From assembly GCF_917627385.1 (NCBI RefSeq), contig NZ_CAKJTL010000154.1, positions 1 through 34,701 on the forward strand: a stretch of DNA of 34,701 bases. Direction: 5' to 3'. The stretch comes from Protofrankia sp. CiT1. Lineage in GTDB: Bacteria > Actinomycetota > Actinomycetes > Frankiales > Frankiaceae. Positions within the stretch are counted from its first letter, which is position 1, and each line of letters opens with the position of its first letter. Positions 8,724-16,491 of the stretch are shown here, piece after piece. The position numbers were made by a program, and so were the translations under genes. The notes beneath the pieces were generated by a model that did not search any database, was not told the DNA's origin, and worked only from the letters and a program-made list of their open reading frames with translations.

Positions 8724-8756
8724 CCGGCGGCGGCCGGCAGCCCTCGCCTTCGCGCC

Positions 8757-8794
8757 AAAAAAAGATCCCCTGCCCGGTGACCGGGCAGGGGATC
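8757..8794 (-). terminator. Intrinsic terminator of sigA
   Basis: A perfect 14-bp stem (GATCCCCTGCCCGG at 8764-8777, its complement at 8781-8794) has a 3-nt loop. On the minus strand it is followed directly by seven T. It lies 50 bp after the sigA stop. For the convergent aacS the T run is on the wrong side. Confidence 0.9.
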
Positions 8795-8844
8795 TCCACC
8801 ACGACGACGCACTACATCCCGGACGCGCTACATCCCCGGATGCG

Positions 8845-10116
8845 TCAGTCGAGAAACTCGCGCAACCTGCTCGCGACCGCCGGCTTACGCAGTTCGCGAA
8901 GGGTGTCGCGCTCAATCTGGCGAATCCGCTCACGGGTCAGCCCGAGACGGTTACCGACCTCGGCAAGCGTGTGCTGCTTGCCGTCGGCGAGGCCGAAGCG
9001 CAGCCGCATGACCTCACGTTCACGCGGTGTGAGCCCACTCAACACGCCCTCGATCTCGTCCTGCATGGCGCCGTAGGAGGCGGCGTCCGCGGGAGAGGTG
9101 GCATCCGCATCCTCGATGAAGTCACCGAGGACCGAATCCCCGTCGTCGCCCACCGCGGTCTCCAGGCTGACCGTGTCCTGGGCGTACCGGCGCAGTTCGA
9201 CGACCTGCTCGATCGGCATGTCGAGCTCCAGAGCCAGCTCCTCGTCAGTCGGTTCCCGACCGAGTGTGGAGACGAGCTGGCGCTGCAGCCGAGTGATCTT
9301 GTTGATCTGCTCGACGACATGGACCGGGATCCGGATCGTCCTGGCCTGATCGGCCAGTGCCCGACCGATCGCCTGCCTGATCCACCAGGTGGCGTAGGTC
9401 GAGAACTTGTAGCCCTTGGCGTAGTCGAACTTCTCGACCGCGCGGATCAGCCCGAGGTTTCCCTCCTGAACCAGGTCGAGCAGGGTCATGCCACGACCGC
9501 TGTACTTCTTGGCGACCGAAACCACCAGGCGCAGGTTCGCCGAGACCAGCTGCTGTTTTGCCGCATGCCCGTCCCGGACCAGGGTCCCGAGATCGCGCCG
9601 CAGCGCCGGCTCCAGGTCGGAGTCAGTGTCCAGCTTGTACTCGGCAAACAGGCCGGCTTCGACCCGCTTGGACAGCTCGACTTCCTGCGCGGCGTTGAGC
9701 AGGGGTACCTTGCCGATCTCGCGCAGGTACATGCGCACGAGATCGGCCGTTCCGGCATGCTCCGAGGTTGCGCGGGCAGCCGGTGCTCCACCTGTTGACT
9801 CCTCCTCGTCGAGAACCTCGACGCCAAGGGCTGTCAACCGGGCAGTCAGAACGGGAAGTAGTTCAAGACCGAGGTCAGCGGTCTCGAGCGCTTCGCGAAG
9901 TTCGGCGCGGCTCAATTCGCCGGATTCGCGCCCACGCGCGACAAGCTCGGCGACCTGAGTAACGTCGAGTTCGTCGGTATCATCGGGCACGGCGGCCAGG
10001 CCACGGCCGGGCACCGTGCGTGCAGGAGTGGCCGACCGACGGGTGCGCCGCGTACTTGTGGCACGCGTACGCGGCTCGTCGGGGCGCTCATGAAGTTCCA
10101 GGGCAGGCAGCGTCAT
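8845..10116 (-). CDS. sigA: Primary RNA polymerase sigma factor (SigA/HrdB type)
   Basis: A sigma-70 group 1 protein. Visible parts are a region 1.1-like helical stretch ([19 protein letters not shown]), region 1.2 ([12 protein letters not shown]), and region 2 with [19 protein letters not shown] and the tryptophan-rich [17 protein letters not shown]. Region 3 begins at [11 protein letters not shown], and region 4 has [15 protein letters not shown] and the helix-turn-helix [19 protein letters not shown]. The frame is open up to 10278, but I choose ATG 10116 (423 residues) because the upstream 54 codons look non-coding and contain an inverted repeat and a promoter-like sequence. No good Shine-Dalgarno precedes this ATG, so the start is tentative. 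The protein lacks the long Lys/Ala-rich N-terminal extension of Streptomyces HrdB. Region 1.1 argues for the housekeeping sigma rather than a group 2 sigma. Confidence 0.9.
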   Translation of the reverse strand: MTLPALELHERPDEPRTRATSTRRTRRSATPARTVPGRGLAAVPDDTDELDVTQVAELVARGRESGELSRAELREALETADLGLELLPVLTARLTALGVEVLDEEESTGGAPAARATSEHAGTADLVRMYLREIGKVPLLNAAQEVELSKRVEAGLFAEYKLDTDSDLEPALRRDLGTLVRDGHAAKQQLVSANLRLVVSVAKKYSGRGMTLLDLVQEGNLGLIRAVEKFDYAKGYKFSTYATWWIRQAIGRALADQARTIRIPVHVVEQINKITRLQRQLVSTLGREPTDEELALELDMPIEQVVELRRYAQDTVSLETAVGDDGDSVLGDFIEDADATSPADAASYGAMQDEIEGVLSGLTPREREVMRLRFGLADGKQHTLAEVGNRLGLTRERIRQIERDTLRELRKPAVASRLREFLD

Positions 10117-10174
10117 CAGTAGCAGATCCGAAGGTCGGTGCGGGTGGCGGGTCTTGGTGCTTGCACGTATGGGC

Positions 10175-10201
10175 AACGCCTGACGGCGTCCCTCCCATTC
10201 C
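10175..10201 (-). promoter_or_regulatory. Candidate sigma-R (SigR/SigH-type) promoter of sigA
   Basis: On the minus strand GGAAT (10201-10197) and GTT (10177-10175) are separated by 19 bp, close to the GGAAT-N18/19-GTT pattern of thiol-stress sigma factors. It lies about 60 bp before the sigA start. In Streptomyces one hrdB promoter is of this type. Confidence 0.4.
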
Positions 10202-10234
10202 GCGTTCAGACACAACCGGACGTAAGCGATCGCC

Positions 10235-10258
10235 GGGTCTACGAAGCAGTGTAGACCC
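10235..10258. repeat. Perfect 8-bp inverted repeat upstream of sigA
   Basis: GGGTCTAC and GTAGACCC are separated by 8 nt. A TACACT that could serve as a -10 lies across one arm on the minus strand. It could be an operator or leader hairpin. The 430-bp gap 10117-10546 also holds a 9-bp direct repeat CTCTTCAGG at 10336 and 10349; I see no convincing gene there. Confidence 0.5.
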
Positions 10259-10536
10259 TCGCTCTCGGGACGCCGCACCCGCTGTCGCGAAGACTACCCT
10301 GCGGACCGGCCGGTGTGTCGCGAATAACTAACTATCTCTTCAGGCCCGCTCTTCAGGTCTCCGCGGCCACGATGTCAATACCGAGCCCAGGAACAACAAA
10401 TCGCCAATACAGCACCAACCTCCATCGAAACCCATAAGGGTGGTTACGGTATGGCGCCGCACCCGCCGCGCAGTGACCATTCGCGCCAAACAGGGGTCCG
10501 TTGATCAGAATTCGAGAGTGGTACCGCGGGCGCGGC

Positions 10537-10550
10537 GCGGCGACCACTAG
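10537..10550. repeat. Repeat B end at the nrdJ stop codon
   Basis: On the minus strand CTAGTGGTCGCCGC equals the first 14 bases of the terminal inverted repeat of the element at 24047-24213. The TAG of CTAG is the nrdJ stop codon. No second end was found in the gap, so this is a solo end or remnant. Confidence 0.65.
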
Positions 10551-13510
10551 CTACAGCCGCTGGTGGAGCCACATTGCTCGCACACGTAGCAGCTACCGGC
10601 CGGCCGCATGGTCACCCCGCAGGTGAAACACAGCGGCGCGTCCACGGCGTTCTGCGCCGACAGCGACTCTCCCACCGGGACCTCCGCCGGCAACGAGCCC
10701 CGCAGCTGGACCATCGACCGCACAACCGGGAAGGCATGCTCGTGCCCGGCCTGCCGCGCCTCCGTCATTGGGTCAGCTCCGGTCAACCGGTCAGTGGAGA
10801 GCTCGGCGCCGACCGTGTCGACCGGCTCCGGAGCTGACGCTACTGACGCCGACGCCGACGCCGGCTCCACGAGAGCATCAGATACGTCCACCGCGCCCGG
10901 CCCGCCATACTGCCCGGTGAGCTGACGCGCCCGCTCCTGGGCGCTCAGCACACCGAGTTCCGCGCGGGTTTCCTGGGGCAGGTAGTCCAGCGCCAAGCGG
11001 CGGAAGAGGTAGTCCATCACGGACTGCGCCATCCGGACATCCGGGTCGTCGGTCATGCCGGCCGGCTCGAAACGCATGTTGATGAACTTGCGGACGTAGG
11101 CGTCCAGCGGGACACCGTACTGAAGCGCGATCGAGATCGCAATGGAAAACGCGTCCATGACACCTGACAGGGTGGAGCCCTGCTTCGACATCTTGATGAA
11201 GACCTCGCCGAGACCGTCATCGGGATAGGACCCGGCGGTCATGTAGCCCTCCGCGCCACCGACGGAGAAGGACACCGTCCGGGAAGGCCGGATCTTCGGT
11301 AGGCGGCGACGGACGGGCTGGTACTCCTCCGGCGGCCCGCCGACAGCCAGCGCGGCCGCCGTGCCGGTGCCCGCAACCGCTCCCGCGGACCTCCTCGCGC
11401 CACGCAGGTCGGACAGCGGCTGGCCGACCTTGCAGTTGTCCCGGTAGATGGCCAGGGCCTTCAGCCCGAGCCGCCAGCCCTCGAGGTAGATCCGCTCGAC
11501 GTCCTCGACCGTCGCCGAGGACGGCATGTTGACAGTCTTCGAAATAGCTCCGGACAGAAACGGCTGGACCGCCGCCATCATCCGAATATGCCCCATGGGG
11601 CTGATCGCCCGCTCGCCGATCGCGCAGTCGAACACCTCGTAGTGCTCGCGGCGCAGGCCCGGGGCGTCGATGACATGGCCGTGCTCGGCCACGTACTCGA
11701 CGATCGCCTCGACCGTCTCCTCCGCGTAGTCGAGAGCCCGCAGCGCGGCGGGAACCGTCTGGTTGACGATCCGCATGCTCGATCCGCCCACCATCTTCTT
11801 CATCTTCACCAGCGCGAGGTCGGGCTCGATGCCGGTGGTGTCGCAGTCCATCGCCAACCCGATCGTGCCGGTCGGAGGGAGCAGGCTGACCTGCGCATTA
11901 CGCCATCCGTGCTTCTCGCCCAAGGCGTGCGCACGGGCCCATTCAGCGGCGGCCAGGGCGAGCACCCGGGCATCATCCGCTCCGGCGTTGCGGACCGTGT
12001 CCGTCGCGGCGGCGTGCTTACGGATCACCCGGCGATGGGCCTCAGCGTTGCGCGCGAAGCCGTCGTACGCCCCCATGACGCCCGCGAGCTGCGCCGAGCG
12101 CCGGTAGGCCGCCGCGGTCATCAGCGCGGTGATCGCGCCAGCCATTGCCCGGCCGCCCTCGGAGTCATACGCGCGGCCTGTCGCCATGAGCAGCGCACCG
12201 AGATTTGCGTAGCCGATCCCGAGCTGGCGGAACGCCCGGGTCACCCGGGTGATCTCCGGGGTCGGGAAGTCAGCGAAACAGATCGAGATGTCCATCGCGG
12301 TGATGACCAGCTCGACGGCGGCGACGAACGCCTCCGCGTCGAAGGTCAGATCGTCGCGCAGGAACCGCATCAGGTTCAGCGAGGCCAGGTTGCAGCTGGA
12401 GTTGTCCAGGTGCACGTACTCGCTGCACGGATTGCTGGCGCTGATCCGGCCGGACTCCGGGCAGGTGTGCCAGTCGTTGATCGTGTCGTCGTACTGGATC
12501 CCGGGATCCGCGCAGTCCCACGCGGCCTGCGCGATGGTACGGAACAGCGACCGCGCCCCGATGGTCTCGATGATCCGCCCGTCGATCCGGGCCCGCAGGT
12601 GGAAGTCGGTGCCGTCGAGCACCGCCCGCATGAACTCGTCCGTCACCCGAACCGAGTTGTTGGCGTTCTGGTACTGCACCGAGACGATGTCACGGCCGCC
12701 GAGGTCCATGTCGAAGCCGGCATCCCGCAACGCTCGGATCTTGCTCTCCTCACGGGCCTTGCTCTCGACAAAGTCGACGATGTCGGGGTGATCGACGTCA
12801 AGCACGACCATCTTCGCGGCTCGCCGGGTCGCGCCACCTGATTTGATCGTCCCGGCCGAGGCGTCGGCTCCACGCATGAAGCTGACCGGGCCGGACGCGG
12901 TACCGCCGGAGGAGAGCAGCTCCCTGGACGAGCGGATGCGTGACAGGTTCAGCCCGGCACCCGAGCCACCTTTGAAGATCAGGCCCTCTTCCCGGTACCA
13001 GTTGAGGATCGACTCCATCGTGTCGTCGACGGACAGGATGAAACAGGCCGAGACCTGCTGCGGTGCCGAGGTGCCGACGTTGAACCACACGGGGCTGTTG
13101 AAGCTGAAGACCTGGTGCAGGAGCATCCAGGTCAGCTCCTGCGCAAAGACCTCGGCGTCGGTCTCCGACGCGAAGTACCCGTTCTGCTGCCCGGCGGCCG
13201 CGTAGGTGCGCACGACCCGGTCGATGAGCTGGCGCAGTGACCATTCGCGCGTGGCAGCGCCCAACGCGCCGCGGAAGTACTTGCTCGTGACGATGTTCGT
13301 GGCGTTCACCGACCAGAAGTCAGGGAACTCCACCCCGCGCTGCTCGAAGTTGACCGAACCGTCCCGCCAGTTGGTCATCACGACGTCCCGCAGCTCCCAG
13401 GTGACCTCGTCGTAGGGATGTACGCCGGGCGACGTGTAGACACGTCCTACTTTCAGGCCGGTGGTCTTACCAGCGGGCCGGGTCGACTTCGTGCCGCGGG
13501 TCTCGGTCAT
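10547..13510 (-). CDS. nrdJ: Adenosylcobalamin-dependent class II ribonucleoside-diphosphate reductase
   Basis: A 987-residue enzyme that makes deoxyribonucleotides with coenzyme B12 and so needs neither oxygen nor an iron-radical subunit. Motifs seen: FNSPVWFNVG, QQVSACFIL, GSGAGLNLSRIRSS, the active-site block NPCSEYVHLDNSSCNLASLNL, and the late LLPPTGTIGLAMDCDTTG. The C-terminus ends in a Cys-rich CxxC pair and STSGCS, the usual redox-active or zinc-binding tail of NrdJ. A low-complexity Ala/Ser linker (ASASASVASAPEP) precedes it. The ATG at 13510 follows GAGGAG by 6 nt. It lies downstream of nrdR on the same strand, with a small inverted repeat element between them, and is probably part of the NrdR-controlled unit. 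The stop codon TAG lies inside a repeat end shared with recX. I saw no cobalamin riboswitch upstream. Confidence 0.96.
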   Translation of the reverse strand: MTETRGTKSTRPAGKTTGLKVGRVYTSPGVHPYDEVTWELRDVVMTNWRDGSVNFEQRGVEFPDFWSVNATNIVTSKYFRGALGAATREWSLRQLIDRVVRTYAAAGQQNGYFASETDAEVFAQELTWMLLHQVFSFNSPVWFNVGTSAPQQVSACFILSVDDTMESILNWYREEGLIFKGGSGAGLNLSRIRSSRELLSSGGTASGPVSFMRGADASAGTIKSGGATRRAAKMVVLDVDHPDIVDFVESKAREESKIRALRDAGFDMDLGGRDIVSVQYQNANNSVRVTDEFMRAVLDGTDFHLRARIDGRIIETIGARSLFRTIAQAAWDCADPGIQYDDTINDWHTCPESGRISASNPCSEYVHLDNSSCNLASLNLMRFLRDDLTFDAEAFVAAVELVITAMDISICFADFPTPEITRVTRAFRQLGIGYANLGALLMATGRAYDSEGGRAMAGAITALMTAAAYRRSAQLAGVMGAYDGFARNAEAHRRVIRKHAAATDTVRNAGADDARVLALAAAEWARAHALGEKHGWRNAQVSLLPPTGTIGLAMDCDTTGIEPDLALVKMKKMVGGSSMRIVNQTVPAALRALDYAEETVEAIVEYVAEHGHVIDAPGLRREHYEVFDCAIGERAISPMGHIRMMAAVQPFLSGAISKTVNMPSSATVEDVERIYLEGWRLGLKALAIYRDNCKVGQPLSDLRGARRSAGAVAGTGTAAALAVGGPPEEYQPVRRRLPKIRPSRTVSFSVGGAEGYMTAGSYPDDGLGEVFIKMSKQGSTLSGVMDAFSIAISIALQYGVPLDAYVRKFINMRFEPAGMTDDPDVRMAQSVMDYLFRRLALDYLPQETRAELGVLSAQERARQLTGQYGGPGAVDVSDALVEPASASASVASAPEPVDTVGAELSTDRLTGADPMTEARQAGHEHAFPVVRSMVQLRGSLPAEVPVGESLSAQNAVDAPLCFTCGVTMRPAGSCYVCEQCGSTSGCS

Positions 13511-13553
13511 GGCGCTCCTCGTCTGGCGGATACGGCATTAGGGCGGCGACTAG

Positions 13554-13619
13554 GGCGTGTTTCGGCAGCCACCTGGACGCGGCTCCCTGATCGAACGACG
13601 ACTTCCGAAACACGCCGTA
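13554..13619. repeat. Dispersed repeat A, copy 2 with inverted ends
   Basis: GGCGTGTTTCGG (13554-13565) and CCGAAACACGCC (13605-13616) are perfect 12-bp inverted ends of a 63-bp element between nrdR and nrdJ. It matches 6395-6449 in reverse. It has no coding capacity. MITE-like; it may fold as a hairpin in the nrdR-nrdJ transcript. Confidence 0.8.
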
Positions 13620-13632
13620 ACCAGCTGGTGAA

Positions 13633-14082
13633 CTACCTGGCCTGCGTCCGAAGACCGGCGATCGCGGTCTCGAAGTCCGCCAGGGAGTCGAAGGCCAGAT
13701 ACACCGAGGCGAACCTCAGGTAGGCGACCTCGTCAAGATCTCGCAGTGGGCCGAGAATCGCTCGGCCGATCTCGTCCGAGGGAATCTCGGCCGCTCCGGG
13801 CGCACGCAGCGTGTCCTCGACCAACTGAGCAAGCTGGGCCAGCGCGTCCGTCTCCACCGGTCGGCCCTGGCACGCCCGGCGCACCCCCGCCACCACCTTC
13901 GCGCGGCTGAACGGCTCGGTGACCCCGCTGCGTTTGATGACCCGCAGTGATGCCTCCTCGATCGTCGTGAACCGGCGGCCGCAGGACGAACACGATCGCC
14001 GACGGCGGATCACGGCGCCTTCCTCGGTCTCGCGGCTGTCGACAACCCTGCTGTCCGGGTGTCGACAAAACGGGCACCGCAC
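13633..14082 (-). CDS. nrdR: NrdR transcriptional repressor of ribonucleotide reductase genes
   Basis: 149 residues, the standard length. The N-terminal zinc ribbon has CPFC and CSSCGRRF, and the ATP-cone follows (about 49-139) with [24 protein letters not shown]. NrdR senses ATP/dATP and represses ribonucleotide reductase operons by binding paired NrdR boxes. GTG at 14082 is chosen because the protein must begin MRCPFC, and GGGGGA lies 6 nt upstream. Two candidate NrdR boxes lie just upstream, suggesting autoregulation together with the downstream nrdJ. The two genes are separated by 122 bp holding a 63-bp inverted-repeat element. Confidence 0.97.
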   Translation of the reverse strand: MRCPFCRHPDSRVVDSRETEEGAVIRRRRSCSSCGRRFTTIEEASLRVIKRSGVTEPFSRAKVVAGVRRACQGRPVETDALAQLAQLVEDTLRAPGAAEIPSDEIGRAILGPLRDLDEVAYLRFASVYLAFDSLADFETAIAGLRTQAR

Positions 14083-14090
14083 GGACGATC

Positions 14091-14106
14091 CCCCAAGATC
14101 TTGATG
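14091..14106 (-). promoter_or_regulatory. Candidate NrdR box 1
   Basis: The palindromic core CAAGATCTTG (14094-14103) fits the NrdR-box core C-W-A-T-A-T-N-T-W-G at 9 of 10 positions. It lies just above the nrdR ribosome site. Confidence 0.5.
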
Positions 14107-14122
14107 ACTTACACCTTCGTAA

Positions 14123-14138
14123 CTACCACATGTTGTGG
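14123..14138 (-). promoter_or_regulatory. Candidate NrdR box 2
   Basis: On the minus strand CCACAACATGTGGTAG fits most of the NrdR consensus. Its centre is 32 bp from that of box 1, three helical turns, as in known paired NrdR boxes. Confidence 0.5.
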
Positions 14139-14192
14139 TGGACGATAGAGTCAGCCACCACGACCTGGCAAACCCGCCGGCGTGTCCAACGG

Positions 14193-14495
14193 TCAGGGCA
14201 GGCGAAGCGCCTGGCCCGGAACAAGATCGGTGGTGCCGAGTTGATTCATACCGGCCAGCCGCGCCACAACCACCCGGGTGTCACCCTCGGGCGCCAGCCC
14301 ACGCGCTATCCCCCACAGGGTCTCCCCGGACTGGACCACATGAACACGCGCCGGCCCGCCACCCCCACGCGACGAGGCCAACGAGGTCACCCGCGCGAGA
14401 GACAGGACCAGACAGAAGACAGCCGCGACGAGGACGACCAGGACCGCCCGACCCCTCCTGGTCAACCTCAGCGGAGGCTCAGCCGACCTCTCCAC
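14193..14495 (-). CDS. Small LysM membrane protein, probable SOS-induced cell-division suppressor (YneA/Rv2719c-like)
   Basis: About 100 residues: a short basic cytosolic head, one transmembrane segment ([19 protein letters not shown]), a Gly-rich linker, and a C-terminal LysM domain ([18 protein letters not shown] ... [10 protein letters not shown]) that would face the cell wall. Its size, topology, LysM domain and position divergent from lexA match YneA of Bacillus and Rv2719c of Mycobacterium, which are SOS-induced and delay division. An SOS box lies 35 bp upstream. The frame is open from a TTG at 14525, but I choose GTG 14495, which follows AAGGAG by 6 nt. The function is inferred from synteny and domains. 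A role in peptidoglycan hydrolysis, as reported for Rv2719c, is also possible. Confidence 0.8.
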   Translation of the reverse strand: MERSAEPPLRLTRRGRAVLVVLVAAVFCLVLSLARVTSLASSRGGGGPARVHVVQSGETLWGIARGLAPEGDTRVVVARLAGMNQLGTTDLVPGQALRLP

Positions 14496-14529
14496 CACAC
14501 ACTCCTTCAACCTCCGAGATCGCAAACAA

Positions 14530-14543
14530 CGAACATCCGTTCG
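14530..14543. promoter_or_regulatory. SOS box of the LysM gene
   Basis: CGAACATCCGTTCG has the GAAC-N4-GTTC core of Gram-positive LexA sites. It lies 35 bp upstream of the chosen LysM start and 58 bp from the second box, which belongs to lexA. Confidence 0.85.
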
Positions 14544-14601
14544 ATCGAACTCCCGATCGAGTTTCTACCGCACGACCCCGACGGAATCGCCACGACACGC
14601 T

Positions 14602-14641
14602 CGAACAGACGTTTGAGAAATTCGGTCACGGCAGTTACGGT
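14602..14641 (+). promoter_or_regulatory. lexA promoter with overlapping SOS box
   Basis: -35 TTGAGA (14613-14618), a 17-bp spacer, and -10 TACGGT (14636-14641). The SOS box CGAACAGACGTTTG (14602-14615) overlaps the -35, so LexA should block its own promoter. The leader is about 100 nt. Confidence 0.75.
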
Positions 14642-14751
14642 CGTACCGATGAGATGTCGGTTGTGACCACCAGCGCCGGTTCCTGGCAAAACCACTGGGT
14701 CCGCCGGGAGCGGAGTCTGCCACGACCGCGAAACGAAGGAGAACGGCAGGT

Positions 14752-15525
14752 ATGACCACCGACCCCAACCGCACCCGACGTGGCCGGCCACCACGCGGCA
14801 GCGTGCGCGACCTGCCGGACGGGCCGGCGGACGCGTCGGGCCTGACCCCCCGCCAGCGCAAGGTGCTGGAGGTGATCCGCAATGCCGTCGAGCGCCGCGG
14901 ATACCCCCCCAGCGTGCGCGAGATCGGCCAAGCGGTCGGGCTGACCAGCACAAGCAGCGTCGCGCATCAGCTCAGGATGCTGGAGGAGAAGGGCTTCCTA
15001 CGGCGTGACCCCCACCGCCCGCGGGCCATGGAGGTACTTTCCGCGGACGCACCGGTCCGCCCGGCGGCACGCGACAGCCTCCGTCTCGGGGCACCAGCGA
15101 TGCCGGCTGCCGGTGCCGACGGATCGGTGGTCCCGTCGGACGGCCATCGCGACGCGGCCTACGTACCCGTCCTCGGCCGCATCGCGGCGGGCGGACCGAT
15201 TCTTGCCGAACAGGCGGTTGAGGAGATCTTCCCTCTTCCCCGCGAAATCGTCGGCGAGGGCACCCTGTTCATGCTGCGCGTTGTCGGGGATTCCATGGTC
15301 GATGCCGCGATCTGCGACGGGGACTGGGTGGTCGTCCGGCAACAGCCGGTCGCGGACAGCGGCGAGATCGTCGCCGCAATGATCGATGGTGAGGCCACGG
15401 TCAAGACCTTGCGTCACCGTGATGACCATGTATGGCTTCAACCGCAGAACCCGGCCTATGCCGATATTCCGGGTGACGAGGCGGCGATCCTCGGCCGGAT
15501 CGTCGCGGTTCTGCGCCGGGTCTGA
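14752..15525 (+). CDS. lexA: LexA SOS repressor and autoprotease
   Basis: 257 residues, with a 30-residue basic extension typical of actinobacteria. The winged helix-turn-helix runs from about 31 to 95 ([41 protein letters not shown]). The cleavage site is A146-G147 in GRIAAGGP, the catalytic serine is S181 in VGDSMVD, and the lysine is K218 in EATVK. The A-S and S-K distances (35 and 37) are those of E. coli LexA, so self-cleavage should work. Its promoter is well formed (TTGAGA, 17 bp, TACGGT) with an SOS box over the -35, which means autorepression. miaA starts 2 nt after the stop, so the two are probably co-transcribed. Confidence 0.97.
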   Translation: MTTDPNRTRRGRPPRGSVRDLPDGPADASGLTPRQRKVLEVIRNAVERRGYPPSVREIGQAVGLTSTSSVAHQLRMLEEKGFLRRDPHRPRAMEVLSADAPVRPAARDSLRLGAPAMPAAGADGSVVPSDGHRDAAYVPVLGRIAAGGPILAEQAVEEIFPLPREIVGEGTLFMLRVVGDSMVDAAICDGDWVVVRQQPVADSGEIVAAMIDGEATVKTLRHRDDHVWLQPQNPAYADIPGDEAAILGRIVAVLRRV

Positions 15526-15527
15526 TC

Positions 15528-16442
15528 GTGGCTGGCTGTGCCGACCGGGAGAAAGCCGGACGCATGGTGGCGGTCGTCGGGCCGACGGCGGCCGGCAAAA
15601 GCGAACTTGCGATCGACCTTGCCGCCGTACTCGGCGGTGAGGTCGTCAATGCCGACTCCATGCAGCTTTACCGCGGCATGGACATCGGCACAGCCAAAGT
15701 ACCGACGCGGGAGCGCAGAGGCGTCCCGCACCATCTGCTTGACATCTGGGAAATCACCCATACCGCCGACGTGGCCTCCTACCAGGCCAGAGCACGAACC
15801 GTCATCGACGATCTGCTCAGTGCCGGCCGGACCCCGGTGCTCGTCGGCGGCTCAGGGCTCTACCTCAGGGCTGTCATCGACGACCTCAGGTTTCCCGGCA
15901 CCGACCCGGCGGTACGCGCGCGCCTTGAACAGGAACTGTCCGAACGTGGGGCGGCCGCGTTGCACGCCGACCTGACCGCGCGGGCGCCGAAAGCGGCTGC
16001 CGCCATCCTGGCCAGCAATGGTCGCCGCATCGTGCGCGCGCTGGAAGTGCTGGAGCTCACCGGCGGCTTCGCCGCCTCCCTACCGGAACACCGCGCGGTC
16101 TATGACGTCGTCCAGATCGGCCTCGACCATCATGACCTTGATATCCGAGTCGCCGACCGCGTGGCGGCGATGTGGGCTGCCGGCATGGTCGAAGAGGTCC
16201 AGACGCTCGCCGGTCTGGGCCTGCGCAAAGGACGCACCGCCTCACGCGCCCTGGGCTACGCGCAGGTCCTGGCGTGGCTGGATGGCGAGATCGAATCCAG
16301 TGAAGCCGCCCGGCTCGCGACCATTGCCGCGACGCGCCGATTCGTCCGCAGACAAAGGTCGTGGTTTCGCCGCGATCCCCGCATAATTTGGCTAGACCAT
16401 CCCGACGTCGATCAGGTGGCGGGCATGGTCAGCTCAGCCTGA
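15528..16442 (+). CDS. miaA: tRNA dimethylallyltransferase
   Basis: About 304 residues. It transfers a dimethylallyl group to A37 of tRNAs reading UNN codons. The P-loop GPTAAGKS opens the protein, followed by NADSMQLYRGMDIGTAK, PHHLLDI, and GGSGLYLRAVIDDL, all typical of MiaA. The GTG at 15528 is 2 nt behind lexA; an ATG at 15564, just before VAVVGPTAAGKS, is an alternative start. MiaB, which methylthiolates the product, is also encoded in this window on the other strand. Confidence 0.96.
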   Translation: MAGCADREKAGRMVAVVGPTAAGKSELAIDLAAVLGGEVVNADSMQLYRGMDIGTAKVPTRERRGVPHHLLDIWEITHTADVASYQARARTVIDDLLSAGRTPVLVGGSGLYLRAVIDDLRFPGTDPAVRARLEQELSERGAAALHADLTARAPKAAAAILASNGRRIVRALEVLELTGGFAASLPEHRAVYDVVQIGLDHHDLDIRVADRVAAMWAAGMVEEVQTLAGLGLRKGRTASRALGYAQVLAWLDGEIESSEAARLATIAATRRFVRRQRSWFRRDPRIIWLDHPDVDQVAGMVSSA

Positions 16443-16491
16443 CATGCGATGGGTACCGGCGACCCGTTCATCCCGGCGTCTGGAGACATCT

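Noticed and set aside
8764-8794. Terminator for aacS as well as sigA
   Set aside because: The T run follows the stem only on the minus strand; on the plus strand no T run follows.
10353-10547. 64-codon minus-strand frame after nrdJ
   Set aside because: No ribosome site, no motif, and it begins in the repeat-B end.
11588-12841. 417-codon open frame on the plus strand
   Set aside because: Fully opposite nrdJ, whose motifs are unmistakable.
13511-13632. Possible cobalamin riboswitch before nrdJ
   Set aside because: The spacer is only 122 bp and is taken up by repeat A; no B12-box-like sequence was seen.
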